From: Microvirga flocculans ATCC BAA-817
GTDB lineage: Bacteria > Pseudomonadota > Alphaproteobacteria > Rhizobiales > Beijerinckiaceae
Length of the DNA: 64,000 bases
Direction: 5' to 3'
Assembly (NCBI RefSeq): GCF_000518665.1
Contig: NZ_JAEA01000006.1
Coordinates: forward strand, 1-64,000
Part shown: in pieces, positions 10,169-18,345 of the stretch
Numbering within the stretch: position 1 is the first letter of the stretch
Layout of the letters: each line of letters opens with the position of its first letter
Notes under the pieces: generated by a model
Databases searched by the model: none
Told to the model about the DNA's origin: nothing
The model's input: only the letters and a program-made list of their open reading frames with translations
Position numbers and translations under genes: made by a program

Positions 10169-10942
10169 ATGGCCCGCCGTTTCAACAATATCGCATTCGT
10201 GGCCAGCACCGCGCCTGACGCCCAGAGCGCACTCGAGGCCTTGCAGAACCGCTATGCCCATGTCCCGCCCGACGAGGCCGACGTGATCGTCGCGCTCGGG
10301 GGCGACGGGCTCATGCTGCAGACGCTCCACACTTTCATGGGAACGGCCAAGCCCATCTACGGCATGAACAAGGGCACCGTCGGCTTCCTGATGAACGACT
10401 TCCGGGAGGACGACCTGTTCGAGCGGCTCGAAGCGGCCGAGCGCAGCGTCGTCCACCCCCTCCTCATGGTGGCCTGGGACGTGCACGGGGTGGCCCACAC
10501 GGCGCGGGCGATCAACGAGGTCGCCATGTTCCGGCAAACCTATCAGGCCGCCAAGCTGCGGGTGAGCGTCGACAACCAGGTCCGCATTCCCGAGCTCATC
10601 GCCGACGGCATCCTGGTGGGAACCCCCGCCGGTTCGACGGCCTACAATCTCTCCGTCGGCGGCCCCATTCTGCCGCTGAATGCGACGCTGCTGACTCTCA
10701 CCCCGATCTCCGCCTTCCGCCCCCGCCGCTGGCGCGGGGCGCTGCTGCCCGATTACGCCAAGATCCAGATCGAGATTCTGGAGGCAGAGAACCGCCCGGT
10801 GAGCGCGGTGGCCGATCATACGGAGTTTCGAAACGTCTCCCGCGTGGATGTCTCCATGGACCGCAGCGTCGATCTCGTGATGCTGCACGATCCGGGCCAC
10901 AGTCTGGACGAGCGCATCCTTCGGGAGCAGTTCGGTTATTGA
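10169..10942 (+). CDS. nadK: NAD kinase
   Basis: ATP-dependent phosphorylation of NAD to NADP in the cytoplasm. The 257-residue length matches alphaproteobacterial NadK. The GGDG motif is at residues 44-47, followed by NKGTVGFL and the conserved [17 protein letters not shown] region. The gene is divergent from cutA and 54 bp ahead of the MaoC-like gene, and may be cotranscribed with it. Confidence 0.95.
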   Translation: MARRFNNIAFVASTAPDAQSALEALQNRYAHVPPDEADVIVALGGDGLMLQTLHTFMGTAKPIYGMNKGTVGFLMNDFREDDLFERLEAAERSVVHPLLMVAWDVHGVAHTARAINEVAMFRQTYQAAKLRVSVDNQVRIPELIADGILVGTPAGSTAYNLSVGGPILPLNATLLTLTPISAFRPRRWRGALLPDYAKIQIEILEAENRPVSAVADHTEFRNVSRVDVSMDRSVDLVMLHDPGHSLDERILREQFGY

Positions 10943-10996
10943 GAGCGAGAGGCGGCGAGGCTTTCGCCATGCCCAAGAGCATCGTGAGGTAACGTC

Positions 10997-11476
10997 ATGA
11001 ACGAAGAGAACCGGCACCCCAGAGGCGGCCTCTATTTTGAGGATTTCATCGTCGACACCACCATCAGGCACCGCCTGACCCGGACGGTGACGCAGATGGA
11101 CAACATGCTGTTCTCCAACATGACGCTGAACCCGCAGCCTCTTCACATCGACGCGCATTTCTGCGCCACCGAGACGGAATGGGGCAAGCCGCTCATGAAC
11201 TCCCTGTTCACCTTAGGGTTGCTCATCGGCATCTCCGTCAACGACACCACGGTCGGGACCACCATCGCTAATCTCGGCATGACGGACGTGAAGTTCCCGG
11301 CCCCCCTTTTCGAGGGCGACACGATCAGCGCCACGACGGAGATCGTCGCGAAGCGCGAGTCCAAGTCCCGCCCCGATGCGGGCATCGTCGAGTTCATTCA
11401 CCGGGCCTATAAGCAGGATGGAACGCTCGTCGCCGAGTGCCGCCGGCAGGCCTTCATGCGCAAGAGGAACGCCTGA
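10997..11476 (+). CDS. MaoC-like hot-dog dehydratase
   Basis: A 159-residue single hot-dog domain of the MaoC family, which hydrates enoyl-CoA thioesters. The sequence NPQPLHIDAHFC contains the expected catalytic Asp/His region (xPxHxD), and VKFPAPLFEGDTI matches the family strand. It overlaps the next gene by one base, so the pair is translationally coupled. A hydratase next to a malyl-CoA-type lyase suggests a mesaconyl-CoA or methylmalyl-CoA-like step, or a dicarboxylic CoA-ester degradation pathway; this is inference. Confidence 0.82.
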   Translation: MNEENRHPRGGLYFEDFIVDTTIRHRLTRTVTQMDNMLFSNMTLNPQPLHIDAHFCATETEWGKPLMNSLFTLGLLIGISVNDTTVGTTIANLGMTDVKFPAPLFEGDTISATTEIVAKRESKSRPDAGIVEFIHRAYKQDGTLVAECRRQAFMRKRNA

Positions 11477-12357
11477 TGCGCTCCCTGCTCTTCGTCCCTG
11501 GCGACAGCCTCAGAAAGCTCGAGAAGGGCCTGACCTCCGGAGCCGACGCACTCCTCATCGACCTGGAGGATTCCGTCGCCCTGACCGCCAAGGAAGAGGC
11601 ACGGCGGATCACGGCGGACTTCCTCGCTCAGCACCGCGCCCAGGCAGAGCGCCCTCGCCTCTTCGTGCGCGTCAACGGCCTGACCACGGGCCTCATCGAT
11701 GCGGATCTCGACGGGGTGATGCGGGCTGCCCCGGACGGCATCGTGCTGCCCAAGACCGTGGGCGGCGCGGATGTGGCGCATCTGGGGGCCAAGCTCGCCG
11801 TGCGCGAGGCGGAATTCGGCCTCGATGACGGCGCCACCCGCATCCTCGCCATCGCCACGGAGAATGCGGCCGGCGTCTTCGCGCTCGGGACCTTCTCAGG
11901 CGCGAGCCATCGCCTGATGGGCCTCACATGGGGCGGAGAGGATCTTTCGGCGGATCTCGGCGCCGAGACGAATCGCGACGAGGAGGGCTCTTACACGGAT
12001 CCTTACAGGCTCGCCCGCTCCCTCACGCTGCTGGGCGCTGCGGCGGCCGGCGTCGATGCGGTGGATTCCGTCTTCACCAATTTCCGCGACATGCAGGGTC
12101 TCGCAGCCGAGTGCCGCGCCGCACGACGGGACGGCTTCGTCGCGAAAATGGCTATTCACCCAGCCCAGGTACCCGTGATCAACGAGGCCTTCACTCCCTC
12201 GGCACAGGCAATCGAACGGGCGCAGGCCGTCATCGCGGCCTTCAGGGACAACCCTGGAGCCGGCGTCGTCGGCGTGAACGGCGAAATGCTGGACCGCCCC
12301 CATCTCCTCCGCGCCGAGCGTCTTCTGAAAAGGACCGGCCAGTCTTCAGGAGCATGA
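11476..12357 (+). CDS. HpcH/CitE-family CoA ester lyase or thioesterase
   Basis: A 293-residue TIM-barrel protein of the HpcH/HpaI-CitE family. Motifs: SLLFVPGD at the N-terminus, LLIDLEDSV with the metal-associated acidic pair, VNG near residue 67, and TWGGEDLSADLG. This pattern fits malyl-CoA/citramalyl-CoA lyases and the malyl-CoA thioesterase. The ATG shares its A with the preceding TGA, which fixes the start. With the MaoC-like gene upstream it should act on the same CoA ester. Confidence 0.82.
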   Translation: MRSLLFVPGDSLRKLEKGLTSGADALLIDLEDSVALTAKEEARRITADFLAQHRAQAERPRLFVRVNGLTTGLIDADLDGVMRAAPDGIVLPKTVGGADVAHLGAKLAVREAEFGLDDGATRILAIATENAAGVFALGTFSGASHRLMGLTWGGEDLSADLGAETNRDEEGSYTDPYRLARSLTLLGAAAAGVDAVDSVFTNFRDMQGLAAECRAARRDGFVAKMAIHPAQVPVINEAFTPSAQAIERAQAVIAAFRDNPGAGVVGVNGEMLDRPHLLRAERLLKRTGQSSGA

Positions 12358-12423
12358 TGCATCGATCCATGATGACCGCCATGTTGGATTTCGATCGTAT
12401 CGCGTTTCTAGGGAACCTTATGC

Positions 12424-13560
12424 TCAGGGCGGTTGGCTGGAGCCGTTTTCCTGCAAAAAGCCCTGGATGCGGTCGGGAGGCTGCAAGAAGCGGCTCAACA
12501 GGCCGACGAGTTGCGCCTGATGGCGGGTCCCTGTCTTGGCGAAAATGGATTTCAGGTGGTAGCGGACGGTTTCGGCCCCAATCCCCTGTTCATGCGCGAT
12601 CTGCTGCGTATCCAAGCCCCTGACGAGCGCCGAAGCGATCCGAAGCTCCGACGGTGTCAGTTGAAAGATTTTTTGAAGGATCGTGACATCGAGGAGCTGG
12701 TCCTCGTTCGGATCGCTGATCAGAAGAAGACCGCAAGCCTCCTGAAAAACATCGGCCGCCCGCCGTACAATGGGATAAGCTTGTAGAACGAGGGGAAGCT
12801 CGTTCGCACGGTGCAACAGCGCCGATGTTACGGAAGTCTCCTTCCGCTCGATGAGAGGCTGAGTGCAGACGGCCAGAAGCTCCTGCAAATTCTTGTTGTT
12901 CTCCCGGTGAGGCGACCGAAGGCGCGACAGGACGACATGAAGATCGTCTCCAAGATAAGTCTCGGCTGTCTTGTTCATACGAATGACGCGGCCGAGCCAG
13001 TCGATCAGAACGGCGCCGCAGTTCAGTTGATCGAGACTGCCGATGAGTCCCTCGGCATAAGACCGGTGAACCCGTGAAGCCAGGCGCGCCGCCCTTCTGA
13101 TATGGGGCAGATCAGATTTAAGGTGGGCCAGATCGCCCGGCAGGAAAGGATCTCTAGTGGCTCGACGGTGAACCGAAAGGACGACCTGGGCCCCACCGCC
13201 TTCCGTCAGCAGGCTGCCCGCGAACCAGCGAAATCCGAGCGAAGCCAAGAAGTCCCTATAGAACGGAAGCTGATTCAGCTCGTCGGCCGTAAAAAGATCG
13301 AGGTCCGTGACGATCTCTCGCCCCTTGCGCACATAGGCAAGACCGCGGACCGCCCGGATATCGCGCTTGTGCCACCCCTCGCCGACGAAGCGGCCACAGA
13401 ATTCCTCCGTACTGTCGGAGTGAAGGTAGCCGCTCAGGCAATCCGGATATGAGGATAGGATGACGCCTTCAGCACCCCAGGCCTCGCAAGCCTTGTTCAG
13501 CGCCTCCCCCCACAGTTCGGGGACGATGGCAGCCTCGTAAAACGCCTCGGTTACCTGCAT
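12424..13560 (-). CDS. LuxR-type transcriptional regulator with PAS-like sensor
   Basis: A 378-residue cytoplasmic regulator. Residues 1-160 are an unrecognised sensory region with four cysteines, residues about 180-290 look PAS-like (GAVLIDWLGRVIRMNKTAE), and residues about 300-355 form a LuxR/GerE helix-turn-helix (LTPSELRIASALVRGL, followed by ETVRYHLKSIFAKTGT). It lacks a receiver domain. The gene is divergent from the RTX gene at 13940, with a 380-bp region between that holds three copies of a short motif, so the RTX gene is its likely target. Confidence 0.85.
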   Translation of the reverse strand: MQVTEAFYEAAIVPELWGEALNKACEAWGAEGVILSSYPDCLSGYLHSDSTEEFCGRFVGEGWHKRDIRAVRGLAYVRKGREIVTDLDLFTADELNQLPFYRDFLASLGFRWFAGSLLTEGGGAQVVLSVHRRATRDPFLPGDLAHLKSDLPHIRRAARLASRVHRSYAEGLIGSLDQLNCGAVLIDWLGRVIRMNKTAETYLGDDLHVVLSRLRSPHRENNKNLQELLAVCTQPLIERKETSVTSALLHRANELPLVLQAYPIVRRAADVFQEACGLLLISDPNEDQLLDVTILQKIFQLTPSELRIASALVRGLDTQQIAHEQGIGAETVRYHLKSIFAKTGTRHQAQLVGLLSRFLQPPDRIQGFLQENGSSQPP

Positions 13561-13683
13561 CCGCGATCATACCTTGCGGCCAGAGCGTTCCGGAGAGGTC
13601 CCTGCCGATATCTGCCGTCCAAGATACTCCCCTTCACCCGAAGCCGTTCAAGCCTCTCTAAAACTGGAGGATTTTAGGAAGCT

Positions 13684-13767
13684 CTACCCATTTGGGCAGA
13701 TTTTTACCTCAAGCATACTACCCATTCTGATAGTATTTGAAATGTTATTAACTCCCCATATGGGTAG
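13684..13767. promoter_or_regulatory. Three CTACCCAT motifs, putative operator
   Basis: CTACCCAT occurs at 13684-13691 and 13718-13725, and its complement ATGGGTAG at 13760-13767, the last within a perfect CCCATATGGG palindrome. The local sequence is AT-rich compared with the flanks. Location between a LuxR-type regulator and the RTX gene makes it a candidate binding site for that regulator (inference). Confidence 0.5.
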
Positions 13768-13939
13768 TGAGAGCCTCCCGTTGCTGTGCTCATGTGCCGT
13801 TATGAAACCACGAACCGCCCTCTCCCGCGTGGTTGAAAGCGGCAGGGCAACCAAAAATCGACCAAACATGGGAACTGCACGATCACAGATTGCAGTTTCA
13901 TAGCGACGCGCCCGAAGGACGGGTGATGGGGGAAATTCC

Positions 13940-16741
13940 ATGTCTGATGCCATTCTTGCTGCATTCAACGAGGCCACTACTTGGCAAGAAGCGCTGGCCG
14001 CGATCAAAGCGAATGCGCAAACTCTGCTGAGCGCCGAGGCCATCGCGAAACTCGATGCGCTTCCCGACAATGCCGGCCGTGAGCAGGCCATCGGCCTGGG
14101 CGTGAACGAGTTCAAGGCGCTGTTCGGCAATTTCGGCACGATTGAAACGCTCAAGTTGACCGTCGAGCGCCAGATCGAAGTAGAGCACGCGAAGTTCAAG
14201 TTTATCACGGCTCTCGATGCCGCGACGACGGCACAGGAAATGACGGCTGCAATTCAAGAGACGATCGAGATCGTCAATCAGCACCGGCAGGAACTCATTT
14301 CTGAATTGCTCGCGAGCGGCGTTCCTGCGGCTGTAGCCCGCGCCGCCGAACTCCAGGCCACTGCCTTCACCACGATCATGAGCCAAACCGTGTCCCACCT
14401 CGGTGATGAGGTCTACATGGCAAGGCTCGGAGAACTCATGCTTCAGGCTCGTCTCGGGCTCTCCGAAACAGGCGGCTATTTCTATGGCGACGGCAGAATC
14501 GTCACGGCACTCGCGGCTTCTGAGCAGACTATCACGACCGAGATCCTGACCGCCTTCAACGAAGCTACGACCTGGCAGGAAGCTCTCGCCGCGATCAAGG
14601 GTCATGCGGAGACCCTTCTGGATTTTGACGCTCTCGCCAAGTTGGACGAACTCCCCGACAATGCAGGTCGTGAGCAGGCCATCGGCCTGGGCGTGAACGA
14701 GATCAAGACCCTGTTCGGCAATTTCACGTCCGTGGGCGAACTCAGCGCTGCGGTGCGCTATCAGATCAGCGTCGAGTACAACAAGCACAAGTTCATCCAG
14801 ACCGTCGACGCAGCCAGAACCAACGAGGACATCGCAACCGCGTTGCTGGAGCAGGTTGCCGTCGTCAACGAACAGCGGCAGAGTTTGATCGCTCAGTGGG
14901 GCGCCATCGAAAACAATGCAGCTCTGGCGGTGCGCGTCGCGGAACTCAAGGCCGATCAGTACACGATCGTTCTGAAAGCGCTTCATGATCGCCTTGGCGA
15001 CGCCGAGTTCCGGGCGGCCCTGAGCGCCAAGTTCGCCGAGCTGCGCGGCGACGGTCACATCTATGGCGTCTATGGCCTCGTCGATCTTCTCGACGACGCA
15101 GGCGATGCCGTGGATGCCGGCTACGCGTTCAACAGCGCCACCACGTCCGCGGAGATCCTCGCCGCCATTTCCGTGCATGGCGCCGCTCTCATGAGCGATG
15201 AGGCTGAAGCTCAGTATGCTGCCATACCGGACGGCTCCGGCCGTCAGAAAGCGGTCGCGGACGGTCTGCTCGAGATCAAGAAATACTTTGGCGATTTCGC
15301 ATCTGCGGGCGACCTGACCACCGCCCTCGAGCATCAGGTCAGCGTCGAGTACAACAAGTACGTGTTCATCCAGGCGATCGACAATGCTGCTGACGAAGCC
15401 GGCATCATCCAAGCCATTCAAGCCTATGTCGGCACTCTCAACCAGCAGCGTCAGGACCTGATCGAGGCATGGGATGCTGTCGAAGGCAATGCGGCGCTTG
15501 CAGCCCGCGTCGCCGAATTGAAGGCCGACACCTACACGCTGGCCCTGAAAGCCGCCGCCGACCGCCTTGGAAATACAGAGTTTCTGGCCAAGCTGGCAGC
15601 TTCGCTTCTGGACGCTCGTGACGACGCTGGCGGCAGGTTCAACGGCGTCGTTGCCATCACGAACGCCATGGCCGCCGCCATCGAGGGCATCAATCTGACG
15701 CCCACGGCGCCTGAGACCCAGAGCATCACCACCAACGAAGATGTGGCAACCGGTGCGATCGACATCGACGCGGAAGATCCGGACGGCGACGGTCTGACCT
15801 ATTCGCTGAAGGATGGCGCGCATCCGAAGAAGGGAACGGTGACGTTCAACAGCGACAACGGCACCTTCACTTACTCGCCCAGCGCGGATGCCAACGGCTC
15901 GGACAGCTTTGTCATCGTCATCTCGGACGGCAAGGGCGGCATGACCGAACAGACAGTCACGGTCTCCATCGCCCCGGTCAACGACAGGCCGCACGACATC
16001 GCGCTGTCGAATAACAAGGTCGTGGAGAGCGCAAAGGCCGGAACGGTTGTCGGCACCCTCACGGGCCATGACGTCGACAACGAAACACTCTCCTTCTCCC
16101 TGGTGAACGATGCCGGTGGACGCTTCGCGATCGAAGACGGCAAGCTCGTGGTTCGGGACGGTTTCAAGCTCGACTACGAGCAGGCCACCTCGCACACGGT
16201 GACCGTCCAGGTGAAGGACGGCTCCAATACAGCCTACGTAGAGACCTTCACGATCGATTTGGACGACGTCTCGAGCGAGAGCGTCACGGGCTCGTCCGCC
16301 GCGGATGTGCTCAAGGGCGGCAAGGGCAAGGACGTGTTCAAGGGCGGGGCGGGCAACGACAAGCTCTCGGGCGGCCTCGGCAACGACACGCTCTATGGCG
16401 GGTCGGGCAAGGACGTGTTCGTGTTCGACACCAAGCCGAGCAAGAGCGCCAACAAGGACCAGATCGCGGACTTCAGCGTCAAGGATGACGGGATCTGGCT
16501 CGACAATGCCGTCTTCACCAAGCTCGGCAAGGCAGGCTCGGAGACTAAGCCCGCGCAGCTGAAGAAGGAGTTCTTCACCATCGGCTCCAAGGCCAAGGAC
16601 AAGAACGACTACCTCGTCTACGACAATAAGAAGGGCGTGCTCTATTACGACGCCGACGGCTCCGGAAAAGGCAAGGCGGTGGAGATCGCCACCCTCTCCA
16701 AGAACCTCAAGATGACCTACAAGGACTTCTTCGTCATCTAA
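13940..16741 (+). CDS. Large RTX protein with three ~195-residue tandem repeats
   Basis: A 933-residue protein, probably secreted by a type I system because it has no N-terminal signal peptide but has C-terminal RTX repeats and ends in KDFFVI. Residues 1-580 hold three tandem modules starting near 1, 200 and 393; each contains AFNEATTWQEALAAI-like and REQAIGLGVNE-like blocks, then a second half with RVAELKAD. Then come a VCBS/cadherin-like beta domain (590-685), a cadherin-like domain (685-780) and four Ca-binding nonapeptides (GGAGNDKLSGGLGND). The C-terminal block DVFVFDTK...ADFSV is shared with the protein at 39857. No type I transporter genes are nearby. Confidence 0.85.
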   Translation: MSDAILAAFNEATTWQEALAAIKANAQTLLSAEAIAKLDALPDNAGREQAIGLGVNEFKALFGNFGTIETLKLTVERQIEVEHAKFKFITALDAATTAQEMTAAIQETIEIVNQHRQELISELLASGVPAAVARAAELQATAFTTIMSQTVSHLGDEVYMARLGELMLQARLGLSETGGYFYGDGRIVTALAASEQTITTEILTAFNEATTWQEALAAIKGHAETLLDFDALAKLDELPDNAGREQAIGLGVNEIKTLFGNFTSVGELSAAVRYQISVEYNKHKFIQTVDAARTNEDIATALLEQVAVVNEQRQSLIAQWGAIENNAALAVRVAELKADQYTIVLKALHDRLGDAEFRAALSAKFAELRGDGHIYGVYGLVDLLDDAGDAVDAGYAFNSATTSAEILAAISVHGAALMSDEAEAQYAAIPDGSGRQKAVADGLLEIKKYFGDFASAGDLTTALEHQVSVEYNKYVFIQAIDNAADEAGIIQAIQAYVGTLNQQRQDLIEAWDAVEGNAALAARVAELKADTYTLALKAAADRLGNTEFLAKLAASLLDARDDAGGRFNGVVAITNAMAAAIEGINLTPTAPETQSITTNEDVATGAIDIDAEDPDGDGLTYSLKDGAHPKKGTVTFNSDNGTFTYSPSADANGSDSFVIVISDGKGGMTEQTVTVSIAPVNDRPHDIALSNNKVVESAKAGTVVGTLTGHDVDNETLSFSLVNDAGGRFAIEDGKLVVRDGFKLDYEQATSHTVTVQVKDGSNTAYVETFTIDLDDVSSESVTGSSAADVLKGGKGKDVFKGGAGNDKLSGGLGNDTLYGGSGKDVFVFDTKPSKSANKDQIADFSVKDDGIWLDNAVFTKLGKAGSETKPAQLKKEFFTIGSKAKDKNDYLVYDNKKGVLYYDADGSGKGKAVEIATLSKNLKMTYKDFFVI

Positions 16742-16773
16742 CGGGCACACGCCTGACAAAAGCCAAGAACTGA

Positions 16774-16810
16774 AACGGCCTGCGATGGTTCCCCATCGCA
16801 GGCCGTTTTC
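16774..16810 (+). terminator. Rho-independent terminator after the RTX gene
   Basis: A 15-bp stem (AACGGCCTGCGATGG with its complement) and a TTCC loop, followed by TTTTC, 33 bp beyond the RTX stop codon. Confidence 0.93.
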
Positions 16811-16849
16811 ATTTCATCATGCGCGATCCCGCCAACCGTCGTGCGAGCC

Positions 16850-17458
16850 TCAGCTGCCGGGGCGCGTGATCGAGAACTTCGTCTCGGGCGTCGCGACGAA
16901 GTAATCGCGATAGCCGGAACGGGCGATGGGCCGCATGGCGGCCGTGTCAACGAGGCCGTTCACGATGTAGCGGTCATCGATATGGATGCCGACGACCTGA
17001 CCGATCACGAGATAATAGGACGGCTCTCCTCCGCCTAAGGGGATGAGCGGCACGGTCTGGAGCCACTTGCACTCGAGGGCCGCCGGCGACTCCGCAACCC
17101 GCGGCGGCTTGACCAGCCGGGAGGGAGCCGGCTCTAGGCCCGCATGCTTCATCTCGTTCTCACCCCGGGGCAGAACGGCGGAAGTCAGGTTCATTTTCTC
17201 CCGCAGGTCGTAGGTCGCCAGATTGCAGACGAACTCGCCCGTCTCCTCGATGAAGGTCAGCGCATCCTTCTTTCCGGCAGATGAGAACGCCACCATGGGC
17301 GGACGTTCTGAGACGGCGTTGAAGAAGGAATAGGGCGAGAGGTTCACCTCCCCCTTCGCGCTCATGGCGCTGATCCAGCCGATGGGACGGGGCGTGACGA
17401 TGGCCTTGAACGGATCGTGCGGCAGCCCGTGGGCATTGGTCGAGGTTTCGTAGAACAT
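16850..17458 (-). CDS. Flavin reductase-like FMN-binding protein
   Basis: A 202-residue member of the flavin reductase (FMN-binding split-barrel) family. Seen: VTPRPIGWISAMS, then NLSPYSFFNAVSERPPMVAFS and FVCNLATYDL, the usual flavin-binding strands. The physiological partner is unknown; such proteins often supply reduced flavin to monooxygenases or act as oxidoreductases. It is 28 bp from the upstream nitroreductase gene on the same strand, so the two are probably cotranscribed flavoenzymes. Confidence 0.87.
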   Translation of the reverse strand: MFYETSTNAHGLPHDPFKAIVTPRPIGWISAMSAKGEVNLSPYSFFNAVSERPPMVAFSSAGKKDALTFIEETGEFVCNLATYDLREKMNLTSAVLPRGENEMKHAGLEPAPSRLVKPPRVAESPAALECKWLQTVPLIPLGGGEPSYYLVIGQVVGIHIDDRYIVNGLVDTAAMRPIARSGYRDYFVATPETKFSITRPGS

Positions 17459-17486
17459 GAGGAGGGCTTCCGGCGAAGAGGAAATC

Positions 17487-18050
17487 TCAGAACCGCGTCA
17501 CGATGTCGTCGAGCCGGGGCCGGTCGCGATCGGTCGGCGTCTCCTTGGCGGAGCCGATATGGACAAAGCCGGCGATCCGCTCGCCGGGCTCGAGCCCCAG
17601 GGCATCCAGCACCCGCCGGTCGAAAGCGGCCCAGCCGGTCAGCCAGGACGCACCGTAGCCGAGGGCCGTCGCGCCGTTGAGAAGGTTCATGCAGGCGGCG
17701 CCGGCCGAGAGAACCTGCTCCCAATCCGGGATCTTCACATGGGGAACGACCCGGGACACCACGGCGACGACCAGGGGCGCGCTGGAAAAGCGCTCCCGCT
17801 CGGCAGCCACCTTCTCGGAACCGGCATCGGGATTGTCCGCCTGGAAGGCCTTCGCCAGCACCTCCCCCAGACGCTGGCGGGCCTCGCCCTGGATCAGGAT
17901 GAAGCGCCAGGGAGCGAGCTTGCCGTGATCCGGCACCCGGGAGGCGACCTTCAGGAGGGTTTCGATCTCCTGCTCGCTCGGTCCCGGCTCACCCAGCCAG
18001 CGCGGAGGGACGGAACGGCGCTGCAGAAGGCGGGAAAGGCTGTCATTCAT
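17487..18050 (-). CDS. Nitroreductase-family FMN protein (YdjA-like)
   Basis: A 187-residue nitroreductase-family oxidoreductase. RRSVPPRW near the N-terminus and PDHGKLAPWRFI form the FMN phosphate- and isoalloxazine-contact segments, and GAACMNLLNGATALGYGASWLTGW is the family core. Length and the RVPDHGKLAPW motif fit the single-domain YdjA subgroup. Substrate unknown. It is transcribed ahead of the flavin reductase-like gene. Confidence 0.88.
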   Translation of the reverse strand: MNDSLSRLLQRRSVPPRWLGEPGPSEQEIETLLKVASRVPDHGKLAPWRFILIQGEARQRLGEVLAKAFQADNPDAGSEKVAAERERFSSAPLVVAVVSRVVPHVKIPDWEQVLSAGAACMNLLNGATALGYGASWLTGWAAFDRRVLDALGLEPGERIAGFVHIGSAKETPTDRDRPRLDDIVTRF

Positions 18051-18345
18051 GGGATCTTCATCCGGCTTGAATAATATGGAACAATGAAAGCAGATGGACG
18101 CTCACGAGGGCTGTGCGCAAGGCTGGCAACGACCTGCCATCGTCTCGCCGCCTTGTTGCGCTTGTGAAGCGCGGGCGTTCCTGGAGCGGGCCGCTGCCAC
18201 AGAAGAAACAGCAGCGGATGTATAGGGGGAGTGCGGTCACACGCCAAGCAGGTTTCAACCCGCGGCGAACCCTGCGGCATGCGAAGGCAGGTCGAAGGCT
18301 CACGCATCGGGGCGAGATGAAGGGGCGCAACGCCGCTTGAGAGCC

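Noticed and set aside
13898-16759. A 953-residue frame antisense to the RTX gene
   Set aside because: The composition is a mirror of the RTX coding strand and lacks domains; the RTX frame has motifs, a ribosome-binding context and a terminator.
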